A DNA stretch of 46,154 bases from Thermodesulfobacteriota bacterium (lineage in GTDB: Bacteria; Desulfobacterota; WTBG01; CAIYCZ01; CAIRTM01): the NCBI GenBank assembly GCA_028282925.1, contig JANQGV010000240.1, positions 1-46,154 on the forward strand. Reading direction: 5' to 3'. Both the position numbers and the translations under genes were made by a program. Positions 16,212 through 25,060 of this stretch are shown piece after piece; within the stretch, counting starts at the first letter, position 1; every line of letters starts with the position of its first letter. Below the pieces are notes generated by a model. The model made no database searches. It saw nothing but the letters and a program-made list of their open reading frames with translations, and was not told where the DNA came from.

Positions 16212-17144
16212 ATGGATACTTTTTCAGTCTATGTTCCCAAATTATTATCAAAAAAAGAACAGTTTCTCTCCGGCAGGCGCTCATGCAAAGGCTGCGGCAA
16301 GGCAGCGGCGGCCCGCATTGCTTCCAAGGCGCTGGCACCAACGGCCATAGCTCCGGACCAGGTTTCCGAATCCGTGACGGGTTCGGTACTTCCCGGCCGC
16401 AACTTTGCCCACGATACCATTGCTACCGACGCACTTATCGAAAACCTCCTTGACACCGTAGAGAAAGTAAACGAGGAGGCCGCCCGCGCCTCTCAAACCC
16501 GGCATAAGGCTGTTGAAAAAGCGGTAATCGGCTTTAACCGGCGGATTCTTGAAGACGATTTCACGGCCCTGACACGTGCTCTGAAGAAGGACCAGTCGGC
16601 GCTGTATCTCTGTTTTGATAATGAGGCCTATATTGATGAAATGCTGAGGGAAGCAATTCCGAAACCCTTCATCCTGAAAGAGGATGTACATCCCTACGGC
16701 GAGAAAGAGGTCGCCCGGGTCATACAGGAAAAGCACATGCCGCCGGTGGTGAAAAAATCCGAATTCGACTACATCGCCACCTCCTGCCCCAGCCATCCCT
16801 TCGATCTGATCGAAAAAATCAAGAAGGGTATCGCTGCCGCGGGAAATGCATTCATACTGATACTCACACCGTGTCCGACGGGCTGGATGTTTCCCAACGG
16901 GCAGACCATGCGCATGGGTAAGCTGGCGGTCGCCACCGGGTATTTCCCACTCTACGAAATCGAAGAAGGTACTATTACCATTACCCAGAAAGTGTCAAAG
17001 CGCGAGCCGGTGCAGACATTTTTGGCTCAGCAAAAACGGTTTTTCACACTGCCGCAGCAGCTGATGCCGGTTATCCAGAAGGAAATCGATACGTTTAACG
17101 AAGAACTTGAGAAAGCAGGAAAACTTCATGAAATCTTCAAGTAA
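16212..17144 (+). CDS. PorB-like protein lacking the thiamine-diphosphate site
   Basis: The 310-residue protein resembles PorB (2-oxoacid:ferredoxin oxidoreductase beta subunit) at both ends. Near the start is RRSCKGCGKAAAARIASKAL (C25, C28). The C-terminal half keeps FDYIATSCPSHPFDLIEKIK, ILTPCPTGWMF and LAVATGYFPLYEIEEGTI. The middle is not PorB: the GDG metal/ThDP motif and the NTG motif are absent, only the DNEAY remnant remains, and the third cluster Cys of PorB (TGC) appears as TGS. It is therefore unlikely to use thiamine diphosphate; it may be a structural or electron-transfer adaptor. It overlaps the NuoE gene by 17 bases, and GAGGAG lies upstream. Confidence 0.65.
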   Translation: MDTFSVYVPKLLSKKEQFLSGRRSCKGCGKAAAARIASKALAPTAIAPDQVSESVTGSVLPGRNFAHDTIATDALIENLLDTVEKVNEEAARASQTRHKAVEKAVIGFNRRILEDDFTALTRALKKDQSALYLCFDNEAYIDEMLREAIPKPFILKEDVHPYGEKEVARVIQEKHMPPVVKKSEFDYIATSCPSHPFDLIEKIKKGIAAAGNAFILILTPCPTGWMFPNGQTMRMGKLAVATGYFPLYEIEEGTITITQKVSKREPVQTFLAQQKRFFTLPQQLMPVIQKEIDTFNEELEKAGKLHEIFK

Positions 17145-17604
17145 AGCATCCATTGCAGCTATTTTGAAACAGTATGATTCCGGGCAGGATTCACTCATCT
17201 CCCTGATGCAGGATATCCAGAGCGCATTCGGGTATCTCCCTAAAGAAGCGTTGCAGCAGGCCGGCCGGGAACTGGACATACCGCTCAGCAAATTTTTTGC
17301 CGTTGCCTCTTTCTATAATTCATTCAACCTGGAACCCCAGGGCAAGCATACCATCTCCGTATGTGAGGGGACGGCCTGTCATGTTAAAAATGCCGACAAC
17401 CTGGCCCAGATGGTTGCCAGAGAGCTGGAATTAAACGGTGACGAAGGCACCAGCACCGACCGGCAGTTCACGCTGAAAAAAGTGCGCTGTCTCGGATGCT
17501 GCAGTATGGCTCCGGTCGTCAAAGTCAACGATGATATTCATGGATCCATGACCCAAACAAAAACCGCAACAATATTGAACCAGTATAGAAAAGACAAAAA
17601 GTGA
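17128..17604 (+). CDS. nuoE: NuoE-type [2Fe-2S] thioredoxin-like subunit
   Basis: The 158-residue protein has the NuoE/HoxE layout: a helical lead (LISLMQDIQSAFGYLPKEAL), FFAVASFYNSF, and four cluster Cys in VCEGTACHVKNA and KVRCLGCCSMAPVVKV. It forms the [2Fe-2S] partner of NuoF in soluble NADH dehydrogenase modules. The ATG at 17128 has AGGA about 8 bases upstream and overlaps the previous gene; an ATG at 17107 is less likely. The stop overlaps the start of the NuoF gene, so the two are translationally coupled. Confidence 0.85.
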   Translation: MKSSSKASIAAILKQYDSGQDSLISLMQDIQSAFGYLPKEALQQAGRELDIPLSKFFAVASFYNSFNLEPQGKHTISVCEGTACHVKNADNLAQMVARELELNGDEGTSTDRQFTLKKVRCLGCCSMAPVVKVNDDIHGSMTQTKTATILNQYRKDKK

Positions 17605-19502
17605 TGAAGGGCTCAACTTCCAAACGATTGGCAAAGCTGCAAAAGGAAGGGTTAACAACCCTCTTTCCGGAATCCACAAAAATTATGGTCGGCTCAGCTT
17701 CATGCGGTATTGCAGCCGGTGCAGATGCGGTGTTGCAGGCAATTACTGCTGAGGTCAAAAAGAAAAAGATGGATGCAGTGGTGCAGAAAGTCGGCTGCAT
17801 CGGACTCTGCTATCTTGAGCCCCTGGTCGACATCATCATTCCCGGTCGGCCGCGTCTGACTTACGGCAATGTAACGCCGGAAAAGGCAAAAGAGCTTGTG
17901 GCTGCCGCTAAAAAGGGCAAGGTTCTTGAAGGCGCCCTGGGAAAAATAACGGCGGAACCGTTCCTGATCGAGGGCACGGCCCGGGATTACAACGGAACCG
18001 CTGGGGGCGTTGATGATGTGCCGCTGTATGCGGAACTTCCATTTTACCGCAAGCAGAACCGTATAGCCCTGCGCAACTGCGGTTTTATCGACCCGGAAAA
18101 TATAACCGAATATATCGCCAAGGGCGGGTACCAGAGCCTGGCAAGCGTGCTGGAAAAAAGCAGCCCCGGGCGGATTGCTTCAGACGTTGAACGTGCAGGC
18201 CTGCGCGGACGCGGTGGGGCAGGGTTTCCTACCGGCAGGAAATGGAAAATATGCCTGAGTGCCCGTTCTGATGAAAAGTACCTGATCTGCAACGCCGATG
18301 AGGGCGACCCCGGTGCCTATATGGACCGCAGCATCCTCGAAGGCGACCCCCATGCGGTTATCGAGGGTATGCTCATCGGTGGATACGCCATCGGTGCAAC
18401 CCGCGGTTTTATCTATGTCCGGGATGAGTATCCCCTGGCGATAGAGCGTCTGGAAAAAGCCCTGGAGCAGGTGCGCGAGCACGGCCTGGTGGGCGAAAAG
18501 ATTCTCGGCTCCAGTTTTAATTTTGATATTACCATCAGCCGCGGTGCAGGCGCATTTGTGTGCGGCGAGGAAACCGCCCTGATCAAATCCATTGAAGGCG
18601 ACTGCGGTGAACCCCGCCAGCGGCCCCCGTTTCCGGCTGAAAGCGGTCTGTGGGGCAAACCGACTATTATTAATAATGTAGAAACCCTGGCAACCGTGCC
18701 GGTTATAGCGGCAAAAGGGGCTAAATGGTTTTCATCCATCGGCACCGACGGCAGCAAAGGCTCCAAAGTGTTCTCCCTTGTGGGCAATGTGAACAATATC
18801 GGTTTGGTTGAGGTTCCCATGGGAACAACCCTGCGGGACATTATTTTCGACATCGGCGGCGGCATCCCCAATAACAGGGCCTTCAAGGCCGTGCAGACCG
18901 GTGGTCCGTCGGGCGGCTGCATTCCCGAATCCCTGATAGACCTGCCGGTGGACTATGACGCACTGACAAAATCCGGCTCGATCATGGGTTCCGGCGGTCT
19001 GATCGTTATGGATGAAAAGACCTGTATGGTCGATGTCGCCAAATATTTCCTGGAGTTCCTCGAAAGTGAATCCTGCGGCAAATGCACCCCCTGCCGCGTC
19101 GGTGTGAAACGGATGCGGGAAATTTTGACCGATATCTGCGAGGGGAAAGCCGAGCTTGAAGATCTGACGCGCCTTGAGGATATGGCCGGGCTTATCAATG
19201 ATTCGGCCCTGTGTGCTCTTGGGCGCACCGCCCCCAATCCCGTACTGTCGACCCTGAAGTATTTCAAGGACGAATATCTGGCGCACATCCTCCTAAAAAA
19301 ATGTCCGGCGGGTGTGTGTAAAGACCTGATTACCTTCTCCGTGGACAAAAAGACCTGCATCGGCTGCGGTGCCTGCAAAAAGGCCTGCCCCGCAGATGCG
19401 GTGACCGGCGAGAAGAAAAAGGCCCATAAGATCAATACCAAAAAATGTATAAAATGCGGCGCCTGCCGGGAAGTGTGCCCGGTGAGCGCGGTGCTGACGT
19501 AA
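17604..19502 (+). CDS. nuoF: NuoF/HydB-type NADH-oxidising flavoprotein with extra Fe-S domains
   Basis: The ~632-residue protein has, in order: an N-terminal thioredoxin-like [2Fe-2S] domain (SASCGIAAGA, VGCIGLCYLEP); the FMN/NADH core (LRGRGGAGFPTGRKW, NADEGDPGAYMDRS, GAGAFVCGEETALIKSIEG); a SLBB-like section; the SLBB-following [4Fe-4S] site (ESCGKCTPCRVG...CALG); and a C-terminal 2x[4Fe-4S] ferredoxin domain (TCIGCGACKKACP, KCIKCGACREVCP). This is the form used by electron-bifurcating hydrogenases, formate dehydrogenases and related enzymes rather than complex I. ATG at 17604 overlaps the previous stop (TGATG); a GTG at 17601 is an alternative. It should oxidise NADH or reduce NAD, with Fe-S carriers as partners. 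Confidence 0.9.
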   Translation: MKGSTSKRLAKLQKEGLTTLFPESTKIMVGSASCGIAAGADAVLQAITAEVKKKKMDAVVQKVGCIGLCYLEPLVDIIIPGRPRLTYGNVTPEKAKELVAAAKKGKVLEGALGKITAEPFLIEGTARDYNGTAGGVDDVPLYAELPFYRKQNRIALRNCGFIDPENITEYIAKGGYQSLASVLEKSSPGRIASDVERAGLRGRGGAGFPTGRKWKICLSARSDEKYLICNADEGDPGAYMDRSILEGDPHAVIEGMLIGGYAIGATRGFIYVRDEYPLAIERLEKALEQVREHGLVGEKILGSSFNFDITISRGAGAFVCGEETALIKSIEGDCGEPRQRPPFPAESGLWGKPTIINNVETLATVPVIAAKGAKWFSSIGTDGSKGSKVFSLVGNVNNIGLVEVPMGTTLRDIIFDIGGGIPNNRAFKAVQTGGPSGGCIPESLIDLPVDYDALTKSGSIMGSGGLIVMDEKTCMVDVAKYFLEFLESESCGKCTPCRVGVKRMREILTDICEGKAELEDLTRLEDMAGLINDSALCALGRTAPNPVLSTLKYFKDEYLAHILLKKCPAGVCKDLITFSVDKKTCIGCGACKKACPADAVTGEKKKAHKINTKKCIKCGACREVCPVSAVLT

Positions 19503-19547
19503 ATAACGCGGAAAGAACTTATTGTACGGTAAACAGAGGTACATGCA

Positions 19548-20309
19548 ATGATCACAATAACTATTGATGGTAAAGCGGTTACGGTTCCCGAAGGAACGAC
19601 GATACTGGAAGCTGCACAACAAACAGGCATCTGGATACCGACCCTGTGTCACCACGAATCCCTCACCCCGTACGGCGGCTGCAGGCTGTGTGCGGTTGAA
19701 GTAGCGGGTGATAACGGTACCCAGATCGTGTCCGCCTGTACTTTTGCGGCGGTAAACGGGCTTGTCGTGGAAACCGCAACCGAGCGCGTTCTGAATATCA
19801 GAAAATTCATCATTGAGCTGCTTCTGGCCGAAGCCCCCCAGGCAAAAGTGCTGCAGGACATGGCACAGGCACTGGGAGTTGTTCAGCCCCAGCGTTTTAC
19901 CCCGCGCAATGAGCTGTGTATCGCCTGCGGACAATGCGTCCGGGCCTGCCGCGAAATCGTCGGTGTCAGCGCCGTTGATTTTGCAAACCGCGGCTATGAG
20001 CGCATTGCTGCAGCACCGTTTTTTCAGCGCTCGGAAGACTGCATCGGCTGCGGAACCTGCGTAGCTGTTTGTCCGACCGGCGCAATTACCATGCGCGACA
20101 TTGCCGAAGGGGAAAAGGCAACAGTGCCGGACGGCGAAACACTGGAAGGACCGGCCCGCATTATGGATAACTGGAAGGTCGGCTTCAAAATGAAACGCTG
20201 TACGAAATGCGGAGAACCCTTTGCCCCTGAATTTCAACTTGAGCAGATATCGAAAAAGGTTTCTCTGCCGGACGACTTTTTTGATGTATGTCGGCAGTGC
20301 AGAATGTAA
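19548..20309 (+). CDS. HoxU/NuoG-N-terminus-like Fe-S protein with Cys-pair tail
   Basis: The 253-residue protein starts with a plant-type [2Fe-2S] domain (TLCHHESLTPYGGCRLCAVEV, SACTF), followed by two [4Fe-4S] motifs (CIACGQCVRACREIVG, CIGCGTCVAVCPTGAI). The His-Cys3 [4Fe-4S] site usual between them in HoxU and NuoG is absent: the ELLLAEAPQAKVLQDMA stretch has no His or Cys. The C-terminus adds two Cys pairs (RCTKCGEPF, VCRQC) that look like a zinc ribbon. No hydrogenase domain follows. It probably links NuoEF to another acceptor. Confidence 0.8.
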   Translation: MITITIDGKAVTVPEGTTILEAAQQTGIWIPTLCHHESLTPYGGCRLCAVEVAGDNGTQIVSACTFAAVNGLVVETATERVLNIRKFIIELLLAEAPQAKVLQDMAQALGVVQPQRFTPRNELCIACGQCVRACREIVGVSAVDFANRGYERIAAAPFFQRSEDCIGCGTCVAVCPTGAITMRDIAEGEKATVPDGETLEGPARIMDNWKVGFKMKRCTKCGEPFAPEFQLEQISKKVSLPDDFFDVCRQCRM

Positions 20310-20341
20310 CCAGCTCCGACCTGAACGGAACCGGCAGTATC

Positions 20342-20503
20342 ATGGACGAGAAGAGTATAGACAGTGTTCATGCAAAATGTGCAATGTATAGAGCACTGAA
20401 AGATGAAATAGGGAAACAGCAATCCTGGGAAATGATTGCGGCAGGCTGCCCCGAAGAAATACGGCAACGGCTGCTGCAACAGATAGAAAATCCCGGGCAG
20501 TAA
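20342..20503 (+). CDS. Small hypothetical protein in the electron-transfer cluster
   Basis: A 53-residue protein (71 residues if an earlier ATG at 20288, overlapping the HoxU-like gene, is used) with helical character and two Cys (HAKCAMYRALK, AAGCPEEIRQRLLQQI). No family recognised. It is enclosed between the HoxU-like and ferredoxin genes with short gaps, so it is probably part of the operon. Confidence 0.5.
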   Translation: MDEKSIDSVHAKCAMYRALKDEIGKQQSWEMIAAGCPEEIRQRLLQQIENPGQ

Positions 20504-20533
20504 CCGACATTCATTTCAGATGGAAGAGAATGT

Positions 20534-20770
20534 ATGAGAGTAAATCGAGAAGTATGTGTAGGATGCGGAGCCTGTGTGAATCTCTGCCCGCGGCTTGCCA
20601 TACGGTTTATTGACGACAAATCCTTTATTGACCAGGAATCATGTATCGAATGCGGTACCTGTCGGGCCAGTTGCGGCGTAGACGCCATATACTGCGACTG
20701 CCGCTTCCCGGATGTTATGCTGCTGAACTTTTCCAGTAACCCGTTCGGTGAGTCGGAACCGGGTCAATAA
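20534..20770 (+). CDS. 2x[4Fe-4S] ferredoxin with C-terminal extension
   Basis: The 78-residue protein has two cluster motifs: CVGCGACVNLCPRLAI and CIECGTCRASCGVDAI. In the second, Gly replaces the usual Pro after the last Cys. A ~25-residue extension (after DCRFPDVMLL) is extra to the bacterial ferredoxin core. Closest relative in the window is the 56-residue ferredoxin at 25835. It probably carries electrons from the NADH module to the next gene's flavoprotein. Confidence 0.85.
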   Translation: MRVNREVCVGCGACVNLCPRLAIRFIDDKSFIDQESCIECGTCRASCGVDAIYCDCRFPDVMLLNFSSNPFGESEPGQ

Positions 20771-20926
20771 CAGGGCGACAGGCAATTGCCGTAGAGGCGA
20801 TACCCCATAAGGGTCTGTGAAAAAATATCATTGCTGTGTTCGCCTCTTGCAACCCCCTCCTTTTTTGTGAGAGGCATTCAAAGCATAATTTTCAAAAAAG
20901 TTATATCGTGAGTAGGAGCACTCATA

Positions 20927-22240
20927 ATGAAAAACGCGTATGATTTTGTCGTGATCGGTGCCGGGCCGGCAGGTTTGATGATAGCTAAAGAGCTTTCAGG
21001 CGCCGGTCAGGATGTCCTGCTGGTAGACGTTAAAAGAGATATTCCCAAAATCAACCGCTCATGCTGTACCATGCTGATCAATGAGCCCAACACCCACGGA
21101 GAAACCGTACGGTTTGTCGACAATGATCTCCACTTCGAGAAGACCGGGTTTACCGTAAAATACGGACATCCGTATGTGAAGATGGTTAAAAGTTCGCGTT
21201 TGTCGCCCGGCGGGTACAAGCTCACCATGGGCAATGAAAAAGAGGGCGTGGCACTGCCCTATACCAAGGAAATCATTCTGCGCAACCTGCTGGAAGAGTC
21301 CATGGCCAACGGCTGTGATGTTTTGACCGAAACCGCCGGAATCCGAGCGGAAAACATCGACGGTGGGGTTAAGGTCACCCTGCGCGACAACTATACCCGC
21401 AGCCTTAAAGAGATACGGTGCAAAGCGGCATTTGCCGCCGACGGCGTCAACTCGCAGATTGTTACCGGTCTTGAGTTGTTTAAAACCCGCAAATATATCG
21501 GATCCTTCCGAGTGGCATCGTACTTCCTGGACGAAGTCGACTATCCCTACTGGGATTCCTGGATTACCTGCGTCGGCAAGGGACACACCCCCTGGGGCCG
21601 CGGCCAGGTCTACATGGTGCCCAAATACCTTCCCGATGCCAAGGAGGGCGACAAGCCCATACTGGATGTGTTCTGCGGTACGCCCTGCGGCATGCCGGCC
21701 AAAATGGGACTCGATTGGTTCTTGAACGACGGTCCGTTCAACGAATGGTTCACCAATGCCAAAATCGTACATAAAGCAGCCTGCGTACTCAACTTTTACA
21801 CCTGTATCATGAATCCGGTGGAAGGCAATATCGTAGTGGTGGGTGATGCCGCCGCTTTTATCGAAACCTATTGCCAGTCAGCCCTGATGTACGGCTACCG
21901 CGCAGCCCATGCCGCCCTGAAGGTGCAGGATAAAGGTAAGGGGTATGAAGACTATACCAATTTCTGGCGCGAAAGCTTTGAATACTGCTGGCCGGGCGAA
22001 ATTGAAAAAGCGCTGCAGGGGTTCGGTCTCGGCAACATGCAGGATGAAGAACTGGACTACATTTTCAGCCTGACGGACAACGAGATGTACGAGGGGTATG
22101 TCAGTGAGAATACCGCTCCCTATGTTATGCAGAAGGCCATTATGAGCCATATCGATCAGATCAGGAAAGAGCGCCCCCAGATTGCCGAACTGATAGAGAA
22201 ACACTGGAGTGCATCGGCTGAAGATATCGTTAAAGGATAA
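20927..22240 (+). CDS. GGR-family FAD-dependent oxidoreductase, copy 2
   Basis: The 437-residue flavoprotein has GAGPAGLMIA at 11-20, the strand-end acid of LLVDVK, an AADGVNS motif and IVVVGDAAAFIETYCQSALMYG in the second FAD-binding motif. C46-C47 (NRSCCTML) correspond to the Cys seen in copies 1 and 3. It follows the ferredoxin gene after ~155 bases with its own AGGAG ribosome site. A rho-independent terminator follows. Together with the NADH module it is a plausible reductase endpoint; the substrate is unknown. Confidence 0.75.
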   Translation: MKNAYDFVVIGAGPAGLMIAKELSGAGQDVLLVDVKRDIPKINRSCCTMLINEPNTHGETVRFVDNDLHFEKTGFTVKYGHPYVKMVKSSRLSPGGYKLTMGNEKEGVALPYTKEIILRNLLEESMANGCDVLTETAGIRAENIDGGVKVTLRDNYTRSLKEIRCKAAFAADGVNSQIVTGLELFKTRKYIGSFRVASYFLDEVDYPYWDSWITCVGKGHTPWGRGQVYMVPKYLPDAKEGDKPILDVFCGTPCGMPAKMGLDWFLNDGPFNEWFTNAKIVHKAACVLNFYTCIMNPVEGNIVVVGDAAAFIETYCQSALMYGYRAAHAALKVQDKGKGYEDYTNFWRESFEYCWPGEIEKALQGFGLGNMQDEELDYIFSLTDNEMYEGYVSENTAPYVMQKAIMSHIDQIRKERPQIAELIEKHWSASAEDIVKG

Positions 22241-22283
22241 AAACCGCTTGGCAGGAATGCACGTGGCATAAAACCGTACATGC

Positions 22284-22315
22284 AAAAAACCCTGATAGAA
22301 AAATCAGGGTTTTTT
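22284..22315 (+). terminator. Rho-independent terminator
   Basis: A CCCTGAT/ATCAGGG stem (22290-22296 with 22303-22309) is preceded by six A and followed by six T. This is the clearest intrinsic terminator in the window, ending the GGR-copy-2 transcript. Confidence 0.85.
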
Positions 22316-22476
22316 GTGCAGCGCCCAACCTTCCCCCGGGTCCGAAAAGATGGTATATATAAGAAAGAAGAGCCGTATATATGCCATGGGCGAGCAGGTT
22401 TTTTTGAAAACATGTGTGGGCATGCAGCGGCCAAATACAGGTGCAATATTACCTATATTTCAATAAGGAGGGTACA

Positions 22477-24267
22477 ATGTTACGTAAAAACCGTTTTTTG
22501 TTGTTTGTAAGTTTTGTGTGTTTGCTTTTTCCTGCTTTGATCTTCTCGGGATGCGCGAATAAAGATCCCATTACCTACTGTGGCGAACTGGAAGAAAACG
22601 GCCCCTGGGCCAATTGCAATCCGGACCGGTATGACATTGACGGGCCGGCCGAGCGTCTCCTTGACCAGGGCGTTTCCAAGATCATCATCGCCGATAATAC
22701 CATGGGCGGACCGCGTTTTTCCAAAACGTTTGATGTTGTCCAGATGACCAAACGCGCCATGGTGGCCTGGGAAAAGAAACAGGCCGATGCCTCCAGCCCT
22801 GTGGAGGCGATTGCCGGCAAAATCGGTGTTATCCTCGTTGTACATGGCGGGTTCAAAGAATATACCCCCCTGGACCTGTTTGACGCCAGTGTCAACATGT
22901 TCTCCTATGACCCCAACCATCCGGTGACCATGTTGTATGCGTTCAATAAAAACAACTGGAATCAAATTCTCTCCTCCGGCAATGCGGCCAAAGAGCAGAT
23001 TAAATACGCCTTTGAATATGAACGCCTCGGCGGAGTCGACCCGTTTAATGCAATTACCGCGAGTACCCTGGCTCAACTTTCAGCCGAACTTGATACCCTT
23101 GGAGAAGAAAACAACCTGGAATTTGTTGTGGACTGGGCCTGCTGGATGTGCGGCGGCACCCCTGAGAATTATGCTTTCCCGCGCTATTTATACACCCCCA
23201 ACGATTATGAGTTGAACATCCCGGCCGAGGAACCGGCCACCCCCATTGTATGGATCAACGACGCCTCAGACCTGATGGAACGCACCTACCCTACGGAGCC
23301 GAAGAACTGGACCCGCTCCAAAGGCATGCCGGACACCAACCCGACACCGTCACTCGACAGCGGCATCAACCCCGTTGCCGAAGACCAGGTGATAGCGCAA
23401 CTGCACATGGAGGCCATTGAGGCTTCCCTTTCTTCGACGGTTGCCGACAAGGATACCGGTGTGCTGGTGCTGAACCACGCCATTTGGAGCAACAACGAGA
23501 CATTCGACCCTAAAATAGACGATACCCTTACTATTATTAAAAACATGGAGCAGCTCCTGCTCACCGCCCATCCCGATCTCGACCCCGATAATATTGTGGG
23601 AGCCTATATGGGTGTGAAAGAGGAAAACCCCGAAAACGGCAGAACTGAACGGACCCGTCCCATGCGCGGCGAAAATCTCGGCCATGCATACCTGTATGAA
23701 AGCGACAAACAACTGCCGTCCGGAAAATGGGGCTACCGCTACTGGGACGCCCTTGAATACCTGAAGAACCGGGGTGTAAAGCACATCGTGGTCGGTTTTA
23801 CCCATATCGTTGCCGACTCCGTGCTGAACCTGGTTGAGATCCCGAACCAGATCGGTAAAGAGATCGGCTATAAAAACTGGCTCTACTGGCCCGAAGGGAA
23901 CAATGAAACCTATCCCGGCGTGGGACATCCGTTTACCGACTACTGGGGCAACTGGGTTGAAACCGAATGCGACGGCGAAGAGTGCTGCTTTGAAATGGGC
24001 GGCTGTGAAGACGGAGGGACCTATCCGCCCCCGCGGCAGACACCCCTGTATTCGTCGCGCGGAGATGAGGATCCGTCGCTGGCATACGACGTGTGCGAGT
24101 ACGGCCACCTGGGCTATGATCCCTTGATGGGCGCTCCCGACCCGAATGCGCCGGTGCAGGACCAGTACACCGGGACCTGGGCCATGTACAGACCGCCCAA
24201 CGATGATGTGCGCCTGGCTGAAATGCTGGCGAAGCACGTGCTTACCTATGCGTTGCAGAATGATTAG
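22477..24267 (+). CDS. Lipoprotein with chelatase-superfamily-like features
   Basis: The 596-residue protein has a lipoprotein signal peptide ending IFSGC (lipidated C26). The mature part contains strand-plus-motif segments reminiscent of class II chelatases (CbiX/ferrochelatase fold): GKIGVILVVHGGFKEYTPLD (about 115-134) and RGVKHIVVGFTHIVADSVLN (about 432-451). A Cys-rich loop ECDGEECCFEMGGCEDGG lies near residue 505. If a chelatase fold, it would be an unusual outer-membrane or periplasmic one and may bind rather than insert metal or tetrapyrrole. The assignment is by pattern only and tentative. AAGGAGG lies 5 bases before ATG 22477. Confidence 0.45.
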   Translation: MLRKNRFLLFVSFVCLLFPALIFSGCANKDPITYCGELEENGPWANCNPDRYDIDGPAERLLDQGVSKIIIADNTMGGPRFSKTFDVVQMTKRAMVAWEKKQADASSPVEAIAGKIGVILVVHGGFKEYTPLDLFDASVNMFSYDPNHPVTMLYAFNKNNWNQILSSGNAAKEQIKYAFEYERLGGVDPFNAITASTLAQLSAELDTLGEENNLEFVVDWACWMCGGTPENYAFPRYLYTPNDYELNIPAEEPATPIVWINDASDLMERTYPTEPKNWTRSKGMPDTNPTPSLDSGINPVAEDQVIAQLHMEAIEASLSSTVADKDTGVLVLNHAIWSNNETFDPKIDDTLTIIKNMEQLLLTAHPDLDPDNIVGAYMGVKEENPENGRTERTRPMRGENLGHAYLYESDKQLPSGKWGYRYWDALEYLKNRGVKHIVVGFTHIVADSVLNLVEIPNQIGKEIGYKNWLYWPEGNNETYPGVGHPFTDYWGNWVETECDGEECCFEMGGCEDGGTYPPPRQTPLYSSRGDEDPSLAYDVCEYGHLGYDPLMGAPDPNAPVQDQYTGTWAMYRPPNDDVRLAEMLAKHVLTYALQND

Positions 24268-24316
24268 CCTGACCGGTGTTGAGCGACAAAGCTGAATGAT
24301 AGTATAGTGTGCGTAA

Positions 24317-24358
24317 GCCCATTGCCCCACCGATGGTGGAGAAGTGCGGGTAATGGGC
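24317..24358 (+). terminator. GC-rich hairpin before the Tat gene pair
   Basis: GCCCATTGCCCC (24317-24328) pairs imperfectly with GGGTAATGGGC ending at 24358, and a smaller CCACC-GAT-GGTGG hairpin is nested within it. It may end the lipoprotein transcript; no T-run follows. Confidence 0.45.
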
Positions 24359-24415
24359 CGACCTTATACCGCGTGGAACAACTAAACCATATTTTTAACA
24401 CAGGGGGACTATTTT

Positions 24416-25060
24416 ATGGCTGATGTATCCAGACGCACCTTTGGTAAACGAACGCTGCTGCTCTCGTGCCTGACGGCACTGAGCCTGCCGGGGACCGCCC
24501 GGGCGTTTTTCGACAAAGTGAAAAAAGACACCTTTCTCAAGCGGGACGATGTGGGTAATGCCCTGAAATCGTATTATATGACCTATGACTGCACGTCGCC
24601 CTATCCGCACAAGTTTAATGAAGTGGTCACCAAGCAGCAAATGCGCAGCCTGCAGTTTTACATCGACCACAACATTGAAAAAGAGTATATCCAGCATTAC
24701 CTCGACACCAAAAAGCCCTGGCTGCAGGAACTGCGGCAGTTGGTGGAAAAGGAGGGTGCCGAAAAGGGACTTGTGAGCATGTTCGACGACAATCCCAGCG
24801 CGTATCAGCTTTTTGAGCGTATTGATGCAAAGCCCGGGCAGCGGACCTTTCCGTGCCCCTACAAGGAACTGCTGGTACAGTGTAAAAAATATCTCAAGAC
24901 GTTTACCATAGAATGGAACGATGTTTGTAATAAATGGTGTACCCCCACCTGGAAGGGCGTTGCCGGACAGATCGGCATTGATATTACGGTGGCGCCGGGA
25001 GAAACCTGTTCGGTTACACTCAATCAACCGCAACAATCACAGGGAGGGGAGAAATCATGA
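24416..25060 (+). CDS. Tat-exported Cys-containing protein, copy 1
   Basis: The 214-residue protein has a Tat signal (SRRTFGKR, hydrophobic core LLLSCLTALSLPG). The mature part shares blocks with the next gene: KRDDVGNALK, PYPHKFNEVV, CPYKELL, EWNDVCNKWCTPTWKG and GETCSV. The paired Cys (DVCNKWC) and final Cys could bind a metal or Fe-S cluster, which fits Tat export of a folded protein. The C-terminal pattern is loosely like the L-2-amino-thiazoline-4-carboxylic acid hydrolase/V4R-type folds, but this is weak. It overlaps the next gene by 4 bases (ATGA). Confidence 0.6.
   Translation: MADVSRRTFGKRTLLLSCLTALSLPGTARAFFDKVKKDTFLKRDDVGNALKSYYMTYDCTSPYPHKFNEVVTKQQMRSLQFYIDHNIEKEYIQHYLDTKKPWLQELRQLVEKEGAEKGLVSMFDDNPSAYQLFERIDAKPGQRTFPCPYKELLVQCKKYLKTFTIEWNDVCNKWCTPTWKGVAGQIGIDITVAPGETCSVTLNQPQQSQGGEKS

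Noticed and set aside
16212-17144. Calling this gene a functional pyruvate:ferredoxin oxidoreductase beta subunit
   Set aside because: ThDP-binding motifs are absent and no alpha or gamma subunit genes are present.
17128-20309. NAD-dependent hydrogenase or complex I assignment for the NuoEF/HoxU-like genes
   Set aside because: No hydrogenase catalytic subunit, NuoG body or membrane subunits are in the window.
23350-24330. Minus-strand open frame of 326 codons
   Set aside because: It lies opposite the lipoprotein gene, has no ribosome site and no motif.
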